Source: Uranotaenia lowii
Taxonomy: Eukaryota; Arthropoda; Insecta; Diptera; Culicidae
Assembly (NCBI RefSeq): GCF_029784155.1
Contig: NC_073692.1
Coordinates: 332,091,920-332,155,919, forward strand
DNA length: 64,000 nucleotides
Direction of reading: 5' to 3'
Shown here: one piece after another, positions 22,915 to 35,371 of the stretch
Layout: every line of letters begins with the position of its first letter
How positions within the stretch are numbered: position 1 is the first letter of the stretch
Translations under genes and position numbers: made by a program
The notes under the pieces: model-generated
What the model saw: only the letters and a program-made list of their open reading frames with translations
Told to the model about the DNA's origin: nothing
Database searches by the model: none

Positions 22915-22964
22915 AGGCGTGCCAACAGTAAATAAAATACATTCACGCGCTTCGCTGTTTTGAC

Positions 22965-25499
22965 CAGGGTTGTCAGATGTTTTTTTAAAAAATCTGTATC
23001 GGCCTCATGAAAAAAACTGTATTTATCTGTATTTGAACTTAAACCAAAAAAAAAACTTCAATTATTGTTTTCTATGTTAGCTCATTGCTCAATATGCAAT
23101 TTGGAAATCAGTTTTAATGGTTTTAACGTATTCATTATTCAAAAAAATAAAATTTAGTTCATTAATTGAACTTAATCAGATGAAAAATGCATTTTTTTGG
23201 TCGCAATCTAACAACCTTAGGACAAAAATTTAAAAGTTCGTCACATTTAAGCAGCATTTTGCTGAGCATCCTTTCATTGAATACATAAATCTTTAAAACT
23301 TTTAATTCTCTAAACCGGATCGCGAAATGCGTGAGATTTAGCTCAATGCTTTGAATATATAATTCTAAATAATTATGTATTCCAATAATTATGAATGTTA
23401 TTCTGAATTTACATTCCTGTTTACTGAATTTTTTCAATCTTATTTCAAAAATCCTAAAATTCAAAAATGTTTATTTAAGTACGGAAATTGAATTCATGTT
23501 ATGAGTGAAAGTTGATTACACAATTACTATTGAGAAATTTGAATCTGATTCAATAGCCTAGTATTTTTATTCTAGTATAAAAGTCGAACCCTCACCTGGA
23601 TATAAATATGTTATCGGTAATAAAAACAAAAATTTATTTTAAATTCAAATTCAAATGTTTAAAAACTTAGTTGATTTTGGAAGCTTTTGGCTTCCTAAAT
23701 TCAAATCAATCAGGTTTTAAATAGAAATTTTAATTTATTCTTTTTATACCCAGTACTAAACCTACATGAATATGTACAACATATTTTAAACCTTTCTGTT
23801 ATCTTCCATTCAATCAATCATTCATATATCCTGCTAAGATATTTTAGTTCCAAAAACACAACGCTTTAAAAAATTAAATAATATCTATTTCTGACATAAT
23901 TCAAGAAAGTCTTTGAGAATTTGATATTGAAGATTTTAACTTATTTCCCAACCTTGCCAAAGTCTACAAAATGTTTTGAGTCATTCTCCAAGAAATACGA
24001 AAGATTGTTATTTGTTCATTAAATTTAGGTCAAAATTCCGATTTTTTTGTTGAATGAGAATAAAAATGACAAAACGGAAACTTTTATCACTTTTTCCTAC
24101 GAAGTCAAAATAACTCACGGTCCACGAGAAAGTCGATGGCTGAATTGAAACCATTTTTTTATATCTTTGCCATGAAGTTTTGCCAGCGAATAAATTTGAT
24201 GAATGTATTTTTCAACCTATTTTTAGTATTCATATAAAAAATAAGAGCTTATATTGCTTGAAATTTTCTGCCACGTGTTATTGATAAAAATTTTAAATCT
24301 TATTTTTGAATCCTTGCCACATTTAGGATTAACTACGAAAAATTTCGTCTTCTAAACATCATGCTAAATGTTACACTTAGAAAAATAACTCAAAAACTAT
24401 AAATATTTACCTATAATAATTTAACAATATTCTGCCATATGAAACTGGACACATTAAGATAAAAAAATGAAATGTAATATTGACTTCAGTGATTGTCTTA
24501 TTGTAACAGGTTCAATTTCAAGTTCTGTTTATTAAATTTTATTAATAATTTTCACATCAGTGCATGGACCATAAAGACAAATACTTTTTGTTATCGTAAT
24601 GAAATATCAAAACTAAATTTTGAGAATTTTTCCCTGTATTTATGAACTAAAACTCGTTTCATTAAGTGGGTTAGCTTAAAAAAAATAACTGCATATCGTA
24701 TAAGAAATGGTTTTGTTTTAAAATTCTTAAGTGTGCTCCTACTTTATTCAGTTAAAGAGTTTTGGATTAAAAACTGACGATGCAAACCTAATTGAATCTG
24801 AAATTAGAATTTTCTATATGATTCTCCATCTATTTTTTTTACTCTCCTAAAGTGATAATCCTTAATACCACCCTACTCTATAGATATCAAACTTAAGGAG
24901 AAGAGATTTTACGCTGATTTTATTACCAAATTTTGTGTACTCTGTTAGGGGGATTCACCGTTAAAACAATTAAGTTATGCTGTTGAAAAAAAGAGACTTT
25001 TGAAGCTTCTACTAACCTAGAATTAATGATAAGTCATAGTAATAGTCGTCACAAAAGCTTACTTGTAGAAGTTAAAGGTCTGGATAAATTATTTGTGCTG
25101 TTGCAAGCAAAGGACTGAAGCAACTGTCAAATCACATACAAACGGACCGTACCGACTTTTTGGAACCAGAACGTCAGTTCCCCTTTGATTTCAATGGCAT
25201 TTTGGTACCAAAACGTCAGTGCGGTACTGAAATGTCAGTTCGAAAATTTCTTTCTCTTTCAGCCCCTTGGTTGCAAGCGTATACTGCAGTTGGAAAGATA
25301 AAGGTTTAAAAAGATTTAACTCAGTTAGCCCATAAAATACGATTCATCAGCAATTGATTTTGTTTTTTTCTTCTTAAAAATCTGTATAAATCTGTATCAA
25401 TGTTTAAAAATCTGTATAAAAATCTGTATCTGTATCTTATCTGTATTGACGATGAAAAATCTGTATAATACAGAAAAATCTGTATATATGACACCGCTG
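22965..25499. mobile_element. 2.5-kb hAT-type element with exact 8-bp target duplication
   Basis: The ends are CAGGGTTGTCA (22965-) and the complement of CAGCGGTGTCA (ending 25499), a hAT-style CAG-G terminal inverted repeat. The direct repeat GTTTTGAC flanks it at 22957-22964 and 25500-25507. Both ends carry subterminal clusters of AAAATCTGTAT. The 2535-bp interior is very AT-rich and has no convincing transposase frame (longest is a 100-codon reverse frame at 23162-23464 of no known family), so it is probably non-autonomous or extensively decayed. A smaller hAT-like MITE sits inside its right end. Confidence 0.9.
25108..25269. mobile_element. 162-bp hAT-like MITE nested in the larger hAT element
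   Basis: Ends CAAAGGACTGAAG and the complement of CAAGGGGCTGAAAG form a terminal inverted repeat with few mismatches. A perfect 8-bp direct repeat GTTGCAAG flanks it (25100-25107 and 25270-25277). Internally, AACGTCAGT and ACCGTACCGA-like phrases are repeated. No coding capacity. Confidence 0.85.
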
Positions 25500-25507
25500 G
25501 TTTTGAC

Positions 25508-26373
25508 GTTCAAAAGTCAGCTGATTAATCAGCGCAGGGCTGATTTTTATTTCAATTTTAGAACATAATTAGGGGAATAGGAGGTCAATTCAGGCCTGGT
25601 TGTATTCCAAATTGAAACTGTAACAAACCAATATTTTTGGTCCAAATAACGTTACATCTATGAGCTTCGAAAATTTTTATATAAACCAGAACTATTATTT
25701 AAAAAAAAACTATATACATATTTGGACGAATATGATGAGTTTGGAAATCATTCCCAACTACCTTATACAGTTTAATACAGTTTATTTGATTCGAACTGAT
25801 AAAACGGCGCATTGAACAGCATGATGTTATGAGATTTATGGTTAAAAAAAAATTAACACAAATACATATAGGATCTCAATGAAACTTTTTGTTTCCTCGA
25901 AGAGATTCCATTAACTTAACACTCAGCGCGCATCTCGCACATGGAAACCGATAACTTTGAAACTGAAATTTTCAGAACACTTTCATGCGTTTTTGCTAAG
26001 ATAAACATCATGTTTCAGAATCAATTATGATATTTCAGCAACATTTCAAATCATTTAAAATGATTACTGCACATGGTAACGTTCTGGTTGTAACATTGTT
26101 TACCTTTTTAAAGAACTTTGGCAAACTTGATTTAAAACTTTAATCAGAAGGAGGGAGAAGAATACGCAATATATGGGTTGAATTCTGTAAACACCCGGTG
26201 AGTAGAAAAGTTTTTTCGTGTACACTTTTTAGTACAGGCTGTACACAAAATCCAAAACAAAGCTGATGGTGCACGTGTTCTTGAGCGTTTTGAGAGTTGT
26301 TTAAAAAAGTTATATCAAAAGATTTGTTAGAACAATAGAAAAACAAAACAATAAAAATTCTCGATCTTCTGTG
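25508..26373. other. Upstream region of NAF1
   Basis: AT-rich non-coding sequence between the hAT element and the NAF1 start. It presumably holds the NAF1 promoter and 5' UTR, but no TATA box or initiator is convincing. Confidence 0.4.
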
Positions 26374-27935
26374 ATGGACGCCGATACACCAAACATCCCT
26401 GAACAAAGCGTAGTGTCCGAGAACGACAACAAAATGCCCGAACAGATGAATACAGATGGATCGGGTATTGAAACCGTTACTAGATCCGATATGGACTCTT
26501 CAGAACCGACATTGAGCGATAAACAGGAACCAATAGAAAAAAATGTGGAAGAGGTAAGTTCTTTAACAAATTCAATCAATTTAACACTCGCTAAGTAGGA
26601 TATTATAAAGAAGTTTTTTTTTTCCTTAACATGACTATAAAGTTAATCGTAACTAGGCTGCGTAAAAGTTTATAAACAATAAATTACAAATTACAGACCA
26701 TTGTGCAGAAGCCTTCCGATTTCCCCATGATTCCACGGGCGACTGTAGCATCTGAAAAACCGATATCATACCAAGCACAGATCGCAAGCGAGCAAGCGGT
26801 TGAAACGAGAGCCATTATTCAAATAGCAAATAGCTCCCTGTCGCTTCTTTCGCAGTATAGCAGTTCAGAGTCCGATTGTAATATAACGGATTCCGAAGAT
26901 GAACAACCCCGACCGAATCTGGCTGTTCCAAATCAACTGCAAAACAGGGCTGTTTCCTCATCGGATGACGATAGCTCTGACGACGATGATGTGGTTATCT
27001 CGAACGTTGTTCCTGCTACCAGTAATTCCATGCATCGTGGAACGGATGTTCCAATCACGATAAGCGATGCAGAAAGTAGCTCAGATGAGCATGCCGATGA
27101 GTAAGTTGGTCAACTTTTTTTTTGTGCAAGTCTTTTTCATAACCATTTAAATTTTATTAGGCCCGACTACGAAATGTCGTCGGAGGAAGATGCACCGGCA
27201 GTTCCGATTGTTCCTAAGCCTACCGAAGAAATATTCACGCACGAACTTCCACCGATTGAGGATTTGCAAATTTCGGTATCAGCAACACAATGTAAGCAGA
27301 TTGGCCAGATTCAATCAATTGTAGCGCAGATTGTCATCGTTCAATCGTACGGTGGCGTGGAACTGCTCAATCTCGAAACGGTTTTGTTTTTGGAGCAAGG
27401 CAAACGTTGTTTGGGCAAGATTTTCGATGTCATCGGTCAGGTTCAGGCCCCCATGTATTGTGTGCTATTCAATACACGTCAGGAGGTTCTTAGCAAAGGA
27501 ATATCGGTCGGTGCTCCTGTCTATTGCGCCCCACAAACCGAACATACATCTTTCATAATCCTTTCCGATTTGGTTAAGGACAAAGGTTCCGATGCCAGTT
27601 GGAAACACGATGGTGAATGTCCCGAGCATGCTCTGGATTACTCAGATGATGAACAAGAACGGGCAGCAAGGCGACAGCGCCGAAACCGCACCATTTCTCA
27701 GTCTTCAGATCCTCCAATTCAACAACCACAGCAACATCCTTATCCGATGCACCGCCCTAGAGGCCGGGGTCGAGGAGTCCCACAGCGGCGTTATAACGAT
27801 CACAGCTGGCACCACCGCATAACACAGGCTACCCAAATTCCACCTCCCCAGCAGCGAGTTATCAATCCGTTCGCAATAGCAGCTGCTGCTAGTCAACCGC
27901 CACCACCACCCCCACCACCGGGTGGATATTATTGA
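26374..27935 (+). CDS. Naf1: H/ACA ribonucleoprotein assembly factor NAF1
   Basis: Exons 26374-26553, 26697-27100 and 27161-27935 encode 452 aa with GT-AG introns (phases 0 and 2). NAF1 is the nuclear chaperone that holds the place of GAR1 on dyskerin while H/ACA snoRNPs and telomerase-type RNPs assemble. Residues 1-195 are acidic and Ser-rich with SSDDDSSDDDD clusters. A Gar1/Naf1 RNA-binding-like beta-barrel domain spans about 232-325 (IGQIQSIVAQIVIVQ, GKIFDVIGQVQAPMYCV, GAPVYCAP). A basic segment with ERAARRQRRN follows, then a Gln/Pro-rich tail ending in PPPPPPPPGGYY. This domain order matches animal and yeast NAF1. The start is the first ATG in frame; the preceding GTG is not a likely eukaryotic start. 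Confidence 0.93.
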
Positions 27936-29650
27936 ATGTATGGAACCCTGTTCAAGGTTCAGCTTTCCTCTAAGAACAAGAATTAACTTGTTTATCTGTT
28001 TTAAATATAAGTTTGGAATTGGAAATTAAGTTTGAAATCTGTGAAATACATTATGCTACAACCCTATTCACTTGTCATTTGAAACGAAAAGGAATACGTA
28101 ACCATTTCATATACCTACTAGTTTCAAGCAAGTCAGCGTTGAGTTGTATTGCAACGTGCAGTGTGTTCCAGTATTGAGACATCATTCTGTTGTATTGCTC
28201 CTGCTTCTGATCCTTTTTATCCTTTCCGATTACTATCATGTACTAATCTTGCTCATGGATCATGATTAAATCGTTTAAGATGATTTTCTATTGAAAAGAC
28301 TCCTTGAAAAAAATATTACCTAAAAATTTTCGCTAATCTGAATTTTTATTAATTTTTTTGATGGAATAAGTATGCGGGAACTAGAATGGCAATTACTGTT
28401 TATAATTTACGAACGCCAGCATCAATAAAAAAAATCACCTCGATAGAAAAAACCAATTTACCAACACGCCGTTAGAAGCAAATGGGTTGTTTTATATGAA
28501 AGTTTAACTTTTTTCGTCTGTACTTATAGGTAAATATAGTTTTAGAGTTATTTTTATGGTCATTCTATGATGATTTTTGGATATTAAAAAAAATGGACAT
28601 TTTCTATGAGAAAGCCTGTATAGAATAAATGGCTAAAATCCCTATCATATGGTTAAGTTTGAATAAAAAACGAACATAGGAACAGGGGGAGGACCTAGGG
28701 AATTGTATGAAGGTAAAATTTAATTTGCTTTTGAGGCCAAAAAATGCTGAGAAATGTTTATAATTTTTGCCCCTAAATGTATGCAGCAACATTGTCCATC
28801 TTTTGAGTATATTTGTTTTTGAAAGAAAAGGTTGAAAAATTTAATTTAGTCCAAACAAACAAATACTGTTACTGATTTTTTAAGCCTTCTGTGAAAATTG
28901 GCATCAAAACAATTAATTTTGAAGATGTTGAGATACATTAAAATCATAGTGATCAAAGTTACCCCGAAACATGAAATCTGGTTTTGTAATAAACATTTAG
29001 TTATAGCCACTTATGTCGTTTGAATATTCTGCTATCAAAGATTCTGCCTTATACTCCTTTCCACACGAAGTATTTCAAAATTTTTTAGTGTTCCAAAAAA
29101 GCAACCCCTTCCAAAGTATTCGAAAAAGACAAGACAAAATTTTTTGGTTGTGTTTCACAATAAAAAGCTTCAAATATTGGGGTAGCCGTTTTGAGAAACA
29201 CTGAACTGGTTGACCTGACAAAGCTTATTTCCATGCGCTACAACTAATCAATTCAAGCGATATCAAAAATCAGCTATAGTTTGATGAGAACGAGCTGCGA
29301 GATAGTTGTCAAATAGAAACAGACACTCATCACAAACATTCAAGCTCTTCATCAATATTTGACTAGAACTTTCTCAGCCATCTTCACTTATTGCCTTTAC
29401 ACGGCTGACCAAGCATGAAAACGAAAAAAAAAATCATGTTTATCTTTGGTCTCTAGTTATGTTCTTATCGCTTCATAGGCATTCGAATTGATCCGTTATT
29501 TAGGGTTCCTAAACATGCTAACCTGTTTCTCTATTTCAGATTAAAATTTCGAATTTCGTTTCGGACCCAACCAAAAATTTAGAATAAAATTCTTTAGTTA
29601 GATTCATTATTAGTATTTTGATTCCTCGAGCTATGAATCGAAATTCTAAA
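27936..29650. other. AT-rich spacer downstream of NAF1
   Basis: No coding frame, RNA gene or element boundary recognised over 1.7 kb. It includes the NAF1 3' UTR, whose end is not placed. Confidence 0.4.
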
Positions 29651-29835
29651 TTAACACATTGCGGATCAAATACAAGATATCTCGATATTTCGATTGACGA
29701 GAGTGTACTGAGAAGCATAACTCAAATACGATACATTTTATAAAGAAAATGTAATCTGTACATAATTGCGTACAACGTTTTCGAAAACTCAAAGATTCTA
29801 AATTTGTAGAATTTGAACCAAACGTGTCTGAGATG
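29651..29835 (+). repeat. TGCGGATCAAATAC repeat, copy 2
   Basis: Begins TTAACACATTGCGGATCAAA with a GATATC-centred palindrome, and continues with ACTCAAAGATTCTAAATTTG as in the copy at 16163-16345. The first 85 bp also match the complement of 53941-54026. Confidence 0.65.
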
Positions 29836-29904
29836 GAGAATATCAAATTCAGGGGTTTCCGGGATTGGATTTCTTCAAGATGCTTAATGTGTTTATTATA
29901 TGTA

Positions 29905-31214
29905 GGGGAGAGTGGGGATACTTGATCCTCTTTTCTTATTTTTCCCATATCTTTTTGGAGAAATTTAGCAGCTCGCCGTCTTTTACATTTTCTGACAGCT
30001 TGTAACTTCAAGTTTCTATGCTCCGAAAATTAGAACGATACTTGAACCCGTAGATGAACTAGAAGCATTTTCGTGAAAGTAAAAAAATTGCGATATTTTT
30101 TAAGTTAGGGGAGACTTGATCCACTATTGAAGGAGACTTGATTTTTTTTTCAGGAAGCCCTAATCCTTGTAAAAAAATAAAACAAAACCCCAAGATAGAA
30201 AGTCAATTGACTATTTTAGTCATGTTTGTTCTCATTTCACAATTTATAGCTGACAGAAGGAAAAAAATATATAACTGTGTCTCAACGCTAATGACATTGC
30301 ATACTTAAAGGCGCTATTTTCTATGATTATTAATTAATAATGATTATTAATGAAAATTAATTATTTTAGCCCTTTTCGTCAGACAATTGTTGGATAAACA
30401 TTAGTTTTTGGATAAATATTAGTAATCTCGTAATCGGCAATGATAACGATCAATTCAGAAGAAGAATATGTCGTTTTTAACTCTGGGGATCAATTGTACC
30501 TATAATCAACATTTTAGAAAACATTTTCTGAAAAAAGTTGAGAGTTTTCCATTGCTTTGTAAATATGGTATTATGAAGTTCATATTAAGCGGGCCATAGA
30601 CTACACAAATTGGCCTGTACAAATTCGATGTTTCCACGACGATTGTTTGATCTATGCTCGCCCATACACTATACAAACATATTTCACGCGAACACAAATG
30701 ATTGCTGGCGAAAACAGCAACAGCAACAAAAAAAACCATCTCCACCCCGGCTGGGAGAATGTTTTGTACAAAATATTTCGATCCCGACCGATTTTACTCC
30801 AACCGTTTGGGCGCTCATTCAAGCAGTGCCATACACTATGCAAATCGTGCTCACAGCGACAAAATTTCATCGAATTTCATCGCATTTGTACAAATGTTGT
30901 GTAGTCTATGGCCCGCTTTACGCTCGAACGATTGATATATAGAGCAATTTTTTTTTAAATAATTTTCCATGTAAGGAAAGGAACATTTTAAACTGATGAA
31001 AAAAGACCTTCAAGTTACATTTTGTGAAATTTTTCAAACAAAGTTCAATTACTCAAACAATGATTTTGTTAAAATTTTTTGAACTGCAATCATTGTTGTT
31101 TTGCTCTTTTTGGCACATTTTTCTAGTACATTTGATCTTTGTAAGACATTCCAGTTTCGAGATATAGCTAAGGAAATCAAGTATCCCCAGGGATCAAGTA
31201 TACTCACTCTCCCC
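29905..31214. mobile_element. GGGGAGAGTGGGGA TIR element, copy 2
   Basis: Left end GGGGAGAGTGGGGATACTTG (29905-) and right end GTATACTCACTCTCCCC (31198-31214) are inverted repeats. TA precedes the left end (29903-29904); on the right TA is two bases further out (AATA). It aligns with copy 1 (7875-11530) throughout but lacks the 2.7-kb nested element at TTTCTATGCTCC (about 30013-30024). Instead it carries its own 330-bp insertion at 30588-30917. Non-coding. Confidence 0.85.
30588..30917. mobile_element. 330-bp MITE with TTA target duplication (PIF/Harbinger type)
   Basis: Ends AGCGGGCCATAGACTACAC and its complement (CTACACAACATTTG shifted by a short indel) are inverted repeats. The 3-bp duplication TTA flanks it at 30585-30587 and 30918-30920. 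Copy 1 of the host element shows the unoccupied site as CATTTTACGCTCG near 11235. A 3-bp TTA duplication and short size fit Tourist-like MITEs. No coding capacity. Confidence 0.85.
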
Positions 31215-31959
31215 AATAATCTTTGATCAACTGTCGAGAACGAGGCTCGGACATTCGGCCGAAGGCCGATAGGCAGAAAGATGTTCGGCTGAATAAGACA
31301 ATAGGCCAAACTGGTCATTTTGGTAATTTTTGTAATGGACGCTAGGCGGGGTTTAAGACCATTCTGCCTAGCATCCATTCGGCTTTACGGCCAGTAGGCC
31401 TTAAGGCAGAAACACAATACAGCGTCGAACGTCGCGTCGCGTCAGCTGTCAACGCCGTCGTCGAGTACTAAAACGCTGACGCGACGCAACCGAAGATTTT
31501 TGCATCACAATGCAGCGTCGAAAGACCTATGGTCGAATTCACAGTGAGCGCGAAGCGAAGTGCGAAGCGAATTTCTAATTCGCGCGGCAAACCGCTTCTC
31601 ATTGAAACACGTTGAAAAAAACATCGACCGGCCACAGTGCACGCGAATTTTCATGCGAAGACCCGGCTGGATCGCGCGAGTTCATCCTGTTCATCCGGAC
31701 AGACACTGAAAATATTCTCTCGGATATTTTTTATCGTAAAATGATTTATCTAAAAAATCTTTTTCAACAGTTTATTAAGCCGTTTCTGTGTTGGTAATGA
31801 AAAATGCACGGTTTTTTAGCGCGGATTTTCGAAAAAAACGCGGTTTCAGTCTTTCAATTGAAACAAATTCTAACTGGCAATAAACGACCGGTGGCATGAA
31901 AGCCCCACAATATGTGTATAGGGTGAAGAGGCTGAACGGATAGAAGTTGGAGTTTGCTA

Positions 31960-34060
31960 TACGACGCCATCTTGAAATCCAATATGGCCGCTTCCACTCA
32001 ACTTTAAAATGCTGGAAGTGACTGAAAAACACATGAAACTCCCACAATATGGGTATTGGATGAAAGTACTCAATAAGTAAGAAGTCGAATTTGGCTGTCC
32101 AACGCCATTTTGAAATAAAAGATGGCGGTTTCCGCTCTATTCAAAATGCAGTAAATAAGTGAAAATCGCATGATCCATCCAAAATATAAGAAATGAGTAA
32201 AAGGGATCAAAAAGTAGATAAAGAATGACTGACAAAAATTTAACAAAAATTTTGAGAAAACTGCAAAAAAACACTGAAACAAATAAACAAAAATATGACA
32301 AGTGTTATAAAAAGAAAGTCACATTGGCAAAAATATAACAAAACTGTGGAAAAATATTAAAAATATTACTAAAATTTAAAATATGACAAAAATATGACAA
32401 ACAAAAAAGAGATAAATGACAAAATTTTGAATAAAACACGACAAATGTAGTAAAAAAAATTATGCCAAAAATATGACAGATATAACACAATTAGACAAAA
32501 ATATAAGAAAAAAATCACAAAAACTGCAAAACTATGACAAGACAAATGAGAAAAAATATATGACAAAATTATAATCAAAATTTGACCATAAAATGACCTG
32601 ACAGAACTATTATATAAGGACAAATATTTGACAACAAATTTACAAAAATGACAAAATAATAACAAAAAATTTACAATAAAATCAGAAACATCTGACAAAC
32701 ATAAATAAAACTATAAAAAAAATATTACAAAGGTGGTAAAAATATGGAAAAAATTTGACAAAATAATGGCAAAAATTTGACAAAATTATGAAGAATGAAA
32801 TAAAAATATAACAAAATACTTTCAAATATACATGTATGTAAGAAAAATGACAAAATGATGATAAATACGACATTAAAATTACAAAATTTCAACAAAAAAC
32901 ATGACAAATCCGAACATAAATGATGAATATGTTACAAATATATGGCATATGACAAAAAAAATGACAAAATATGACAAAATCTAGACAAATCTATGGGCTT
33001 GTGATATGTGTAACTTAATTGGCAAGTTAATTCCCTCCTAAGCCAATGTCCGTGAGTTCAAATACAAGAGTATCATCGAATACAGTTGTACCGGATAAGA
33101 CATTCAGTATGAAGAGAAGATGGTTAAACGACTATATATAATCGAACGGAAAAAAGACAAAACTATCAAAAGAAACTTACAATCAAATGAACAAAAAATC
33201 TGACAGAACTATGACAAAAATACGACAAATGAATACATGACAAAATAATGACAAAAATTAAAATAAAATGACAAAAATCTTACAGTACTATAACAACCAT
33301 TGTCAATTGTTTGTCATAATTTTATTTTTTTTATCATAGTTTTGTTATATTTCTATCATATTTTTTAATAGCTTTGTTACATATATTTTTATCACATTTG
33401 TAAGATTTTTGTCATAGTATTGAAAGATTTATGTTATTTTATTTCAAATTTTTGTCATATTTGTAATTTTTTATTAGTTATTATATTTGTCATATTTTTA
33501 ATTTAATTTTTCATATTATCCATAATGTTGTCAAATATTTGTCAAAGCTTTTGTTTCGGGTTTTGGCATTATTATTAATTTTTTGTTATTGTTTAGTAAA
33601 TTTTTATTAATTTTTGTCAGATTTTTTTTTTAAATTTAGTCATGGCTTCGCCATTTTAACAGTCAAGTTTATCATAGATTTGGTATATTTTTCTCAAATT
33701 TATGTAATATTTTTATCACCTTTACCATATTTTTTATCAAAGTTTTGTCAGAGTTTCGTAATTTTTGTTGTTATAATATTTTAATTTTTTTTTTATAATT
33801 TTGTAATATTTTTGTCATAGTTTTGGTAGATGTTTTTTCTTGCGATTTTCAGTCATTTGAAATATTTTAAAGTTGAGTGGAAGCCGCCGTATTGGATTTT
33901 AAGATGGCGATTCATAGCGTCAGACTGCAAAATTCGACTTTTACTAATTGATTCCTTTCACCTAATACCCACATTATGGGGGTTTATGCGATTTTCAGTC
34001 ATTAAAAGCATTTTGATTTTAGGCTAAAGCCGCCATCTTGGATTTGGGTGTCAAAAATCA
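31960..34060. repeat. Giant inverted repeat: ATGACAAAAAT array and its mirror, with GCCATCTTGGATT outer units
   Basis: From about 32200 to 33290 the sequence is a degenerate array of (A)TGACAAAAAT on the + strand; from about 33295 to 33840 the same motif occurs on the - strand (ATTTTTGTCATA). Outside these, related unit sequences (GCCATCTTGAAATCCAATATGG and TTCCACTCAACTTTAAAAT at 31968-32010, the complement at 33868-33910 and again near 34025-34045) extend the mirror symmetry. The whole could fold into a very long imperfect hairpin. The open frames over 32.3-32.9 kb are by-products of this low-complexity composition. Confidence 0.75.
32995..33154 (+). mobile_element. Degenerate tRNA-derived SINE inside the TGACAAAAAT array
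   Basis: Starts GGGCTTGTGATATG and aligns with the SINEs at 61.0 and 62.2 kb (CCGTGAGTTCAAATACAAGAG as a decayed B-box region, GTTGTACCGGATAAG, CGACTATATATAATCG). Flanked by AGACAAATCTAT (32983-32994) and AGACAAAACTAT (33155-33166), a 12-bp target duplication with one mismatch. Confidence 0.8.
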
Positions 34061-34419
34061 GGTCCTTATTCCGGTCCTAAGATTCCTTTTCACAAATCCT
34101 GTGGTCCTAGTACGTGCAAGGTTTTTTTCCGCGGTTTTCCGGAATTAACGTGGTTTTTCGCGGAATTAACGCGGATTAGTTTTTTTACGCAGTACGTATC
34201 CCTCGCTCACAGTTTTGATTCTGCAAATTAAATTTGCAAAGATTTTTTCACGAGTGATTAATGTTTGCAAAACACCGAAGGTTTTTTTCAGTGTTGAACC
34301 GCTTCGCAATTCGCGTACACTGCGTGGCCGGCCTTCAAAAACGAACTTGCGAAATTCATCCGGTGAATGAATATTTCGCTTCACAGTTCGCTTCGCGCTC
34401 ACTGTGTTCGTACCCATAG

Positions 34420-35371
34420 CGACCGAAAGTTTGTTTTGGTTTGCTGCTTTCGCCCCACTTTCTGATTTGTTGTCGCTAAACAACCCCAATTCAATTTCAC
34501 CAAAGTTTTCGCTGGTTGAAGGACGGCTGCTGCCCCACGGAAGGGAGGCCTTGTGAAATTTATTCAAAATAAGAGATACAGCAGGTAAGGTATTTCAAAT
34601 AGTGCTGAAATACAGATTTGTTTTTTAAATTACAAATATATGGTTTCTTTTAGGTTTCCATAAAATCGTCCGTCGAATTCAAGCATCTTATGTAGCCGAT
34701 CAGTTGCGGGAAGGATCTGAATCGATCAAAAGATAGAGCTGTTGCACGAACCGAATAATTTAAGCCAGCCTTGTGTTTAGGTGAGTTAGTGAGGATCAAA
34801 ACCAACCAACCTCAACGGAAGAGTATGTTTATGAGGCTCCCCAACTCCTCAATTGCACGGTGTTAATTTTACACGAAAAAAGTGGAAGATTGAGAAAAAA
34901 TGTATAAAAATATGTTGATTAGATTAGTAATAAATGTAACTATTTCATTGAGTGTTTTTAGAAAAACTATCAATCCGAAAATCCATTTGTATACATTTAC
35001 AACTTCACAACATTATAATTTTTCATCGATGGAAATCTCCGAAAAAAAAATTGATTTCCTCAACGTGTCAAAGCACAATGAAATGTTCATTCTTAATGAT
35101 AAAATTCGAAAATTTGTTAAATCGAGTAGAAAATATGGGTGATTATAAGAGATTCGAGTTTATTAGTTTCAAACTTTGTATAAAACACAAAGTCGGAATA
35201 TTTATAACGCTGCTGATTTTAAATTTTTTCAAAAACAGAGCGTCGTCGTTGTAGAACGCTGCTGTTTAGAACAAGTTTTGCATTTTAGTACAATGCCTTC
35301 ATTGACGCGACGCACCATTGTGGTGGCTCAAACGGAAAATGGTATCCCCAAAATGAAATGTCAACGCGACG
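34420..35371. other. Interior of the 4-kb element, no recognised gene
   Basis: AT-rich non-coding sequence between the nested element and the right inverted repeat. Reverse and forward frames of about 100-130 codons (34166-34567, 35176-35481) run into the inverted repeats and show no known domain. Confidence 0.4.

Larger units (their letters stand above)
31527..34419. mobile_element. 2.9-kb TIR element (CTATGG...CACAGTGAGCGCGAAGCGAA) nested in the 4-kb element
   Basis: Left CTATGGTCGAATTCACAGTG... and the complement of the right end CTATGGGTACGAACACAGTG... share a roughly 45-bp inverted repeat including GAGCGCGAAGCGAA. A second inverted match (CGGCCACAGTG...GCG near 31630 and its complement near 34310-34330) lies further in. 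Target duplication is unclear. The interior is the giant TGACAAAAAT inverted repeat. Confidence 0.65.

Noticed and set aside
30610..30942. Overlapping frames of 70-110 codons
   Set aside because: All are within or across a 330-bp MITE with exact ends and no coding constraint.
32305..32907. Hydrophobic 60-110-codon reverse frames as membrane proteins
   Set aside because: They are translations of a degenerate TGACAAAAAT array; the Phe/Ile/Leu content is a by-product of T-rich codons.
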